This document shows, in pieces, positions 63,972-64,000 of a DNA stretch of 64,000 nt; the first letter of the stretch is position 1, and each line of letters opens with the position of its first letter. The notes below the pieces were generated by a model. That model saw nothing but the letters and a program-made list of their open reading frames with translations, had not been told where the DNA came from and did not search any database. The position numbers and the translations under genes were made by a program. Where the stretch lies: contig NZ_CP080421.1 in the NCBI RefSeq assembly GCF_019457515.1, positions 1,798,001 through 1,862,000 of the forward strand. The letters are read 5' to 3'. This DNA is from Shewanella mesophila (lineage in GTDB: Bacteria > Pseudomonadota > Gammaproteobacteria > Enterobacterales > Shewanellaceae).

Positions 63972-64000
63972 ACTTTTTTGGTAGCGTGAAGACTCTGGTT

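Overview
The window most likely comes from a Shewanella (marine gammaproteobacterium). Pointers are the small periplasmic tetraheme cytochrome CctA, a complete oleABCD long-chain olefin cluster, oversized PstC/PstA permeases with no adjacent pstS, and a BCAA-catabolism gene order typical of the genus. I recognised these from memory; no search was run. There are no rRNA or tRNA genes, prophage, CRISPR array or complete insertion sequence. The only mobile-like DNA is a ~470 bp terminal-inverted-repeat element at 53686-54156.

Layout. 1-5 kb: end of a gene, then five genes of a valine/branched-chain acyl-CoA operon. 5-7.4 kb: small membrane protein plus S9 peptidase lipoprotein. 7.4-10.2 kb: divergent cueR-like regulator and copA around a 19-bp-spacer promoter. 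10.4-15.3 kb: ybiT, M17 aminopeptidase, LETM1-like protein and a nitronate monooxygenase-like enzyme. 15.3-18.6 kb: chemoreceptor-porin-binding protein operon. 19.3-25.6 kb: double cupin, RNase HI, DUF1415, LysE exporter, Fur-box TonB receptor, DUF2797. 25.8-32.1 kb: gcvR-like gene and pstCAB-phoU with a candidate Pho box. 32.3-34.6 kb: yajD, DUF1289 and a methyltransferase. 34.8-39.7 kb: oleABCD. 39.9-44.8 kb: a 1095-residue winged-helix/NTPase/TPR membrane regulator with two paralogous small proteins, one exported and one not. 45-46.2 kb: PAS-GGDEF cyclase. 46.3-51.6 kb: bioA divergent from bioBFCD. 51.8-53.6 kb: htpX and cctA. 53.7-54.2 kb: MITE-like element. 54.5-57.2 kb: CsgD/LuxR-type regulator, HIT protein, two thioesterases, YcfL lipoprotein. 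57.3-61.8 kb: TPP riboswitch and thiamine salvage operon. 61.9-64 kb: DoxX protein, nitroreductase, GNAT acetyltransferase.

The best regulatory reading is the TPP riboswitch at 57322. Its 3' part (57397-57404) is perfectly complementary to 57481-57488, and that segment is also the left arm of a hairpin that buries the ribosome binding site of the TonB receptor, so an ON/OFF switch can be read directly. The best candidate for an undescribed system is the module at 39910-44786. A transmembrane regulator has a DNA-binding head, a STAND-like NTPase and a probably periplasmic TPR tail, and is followed by one cytosolic and one secreted copy of the same small domain.
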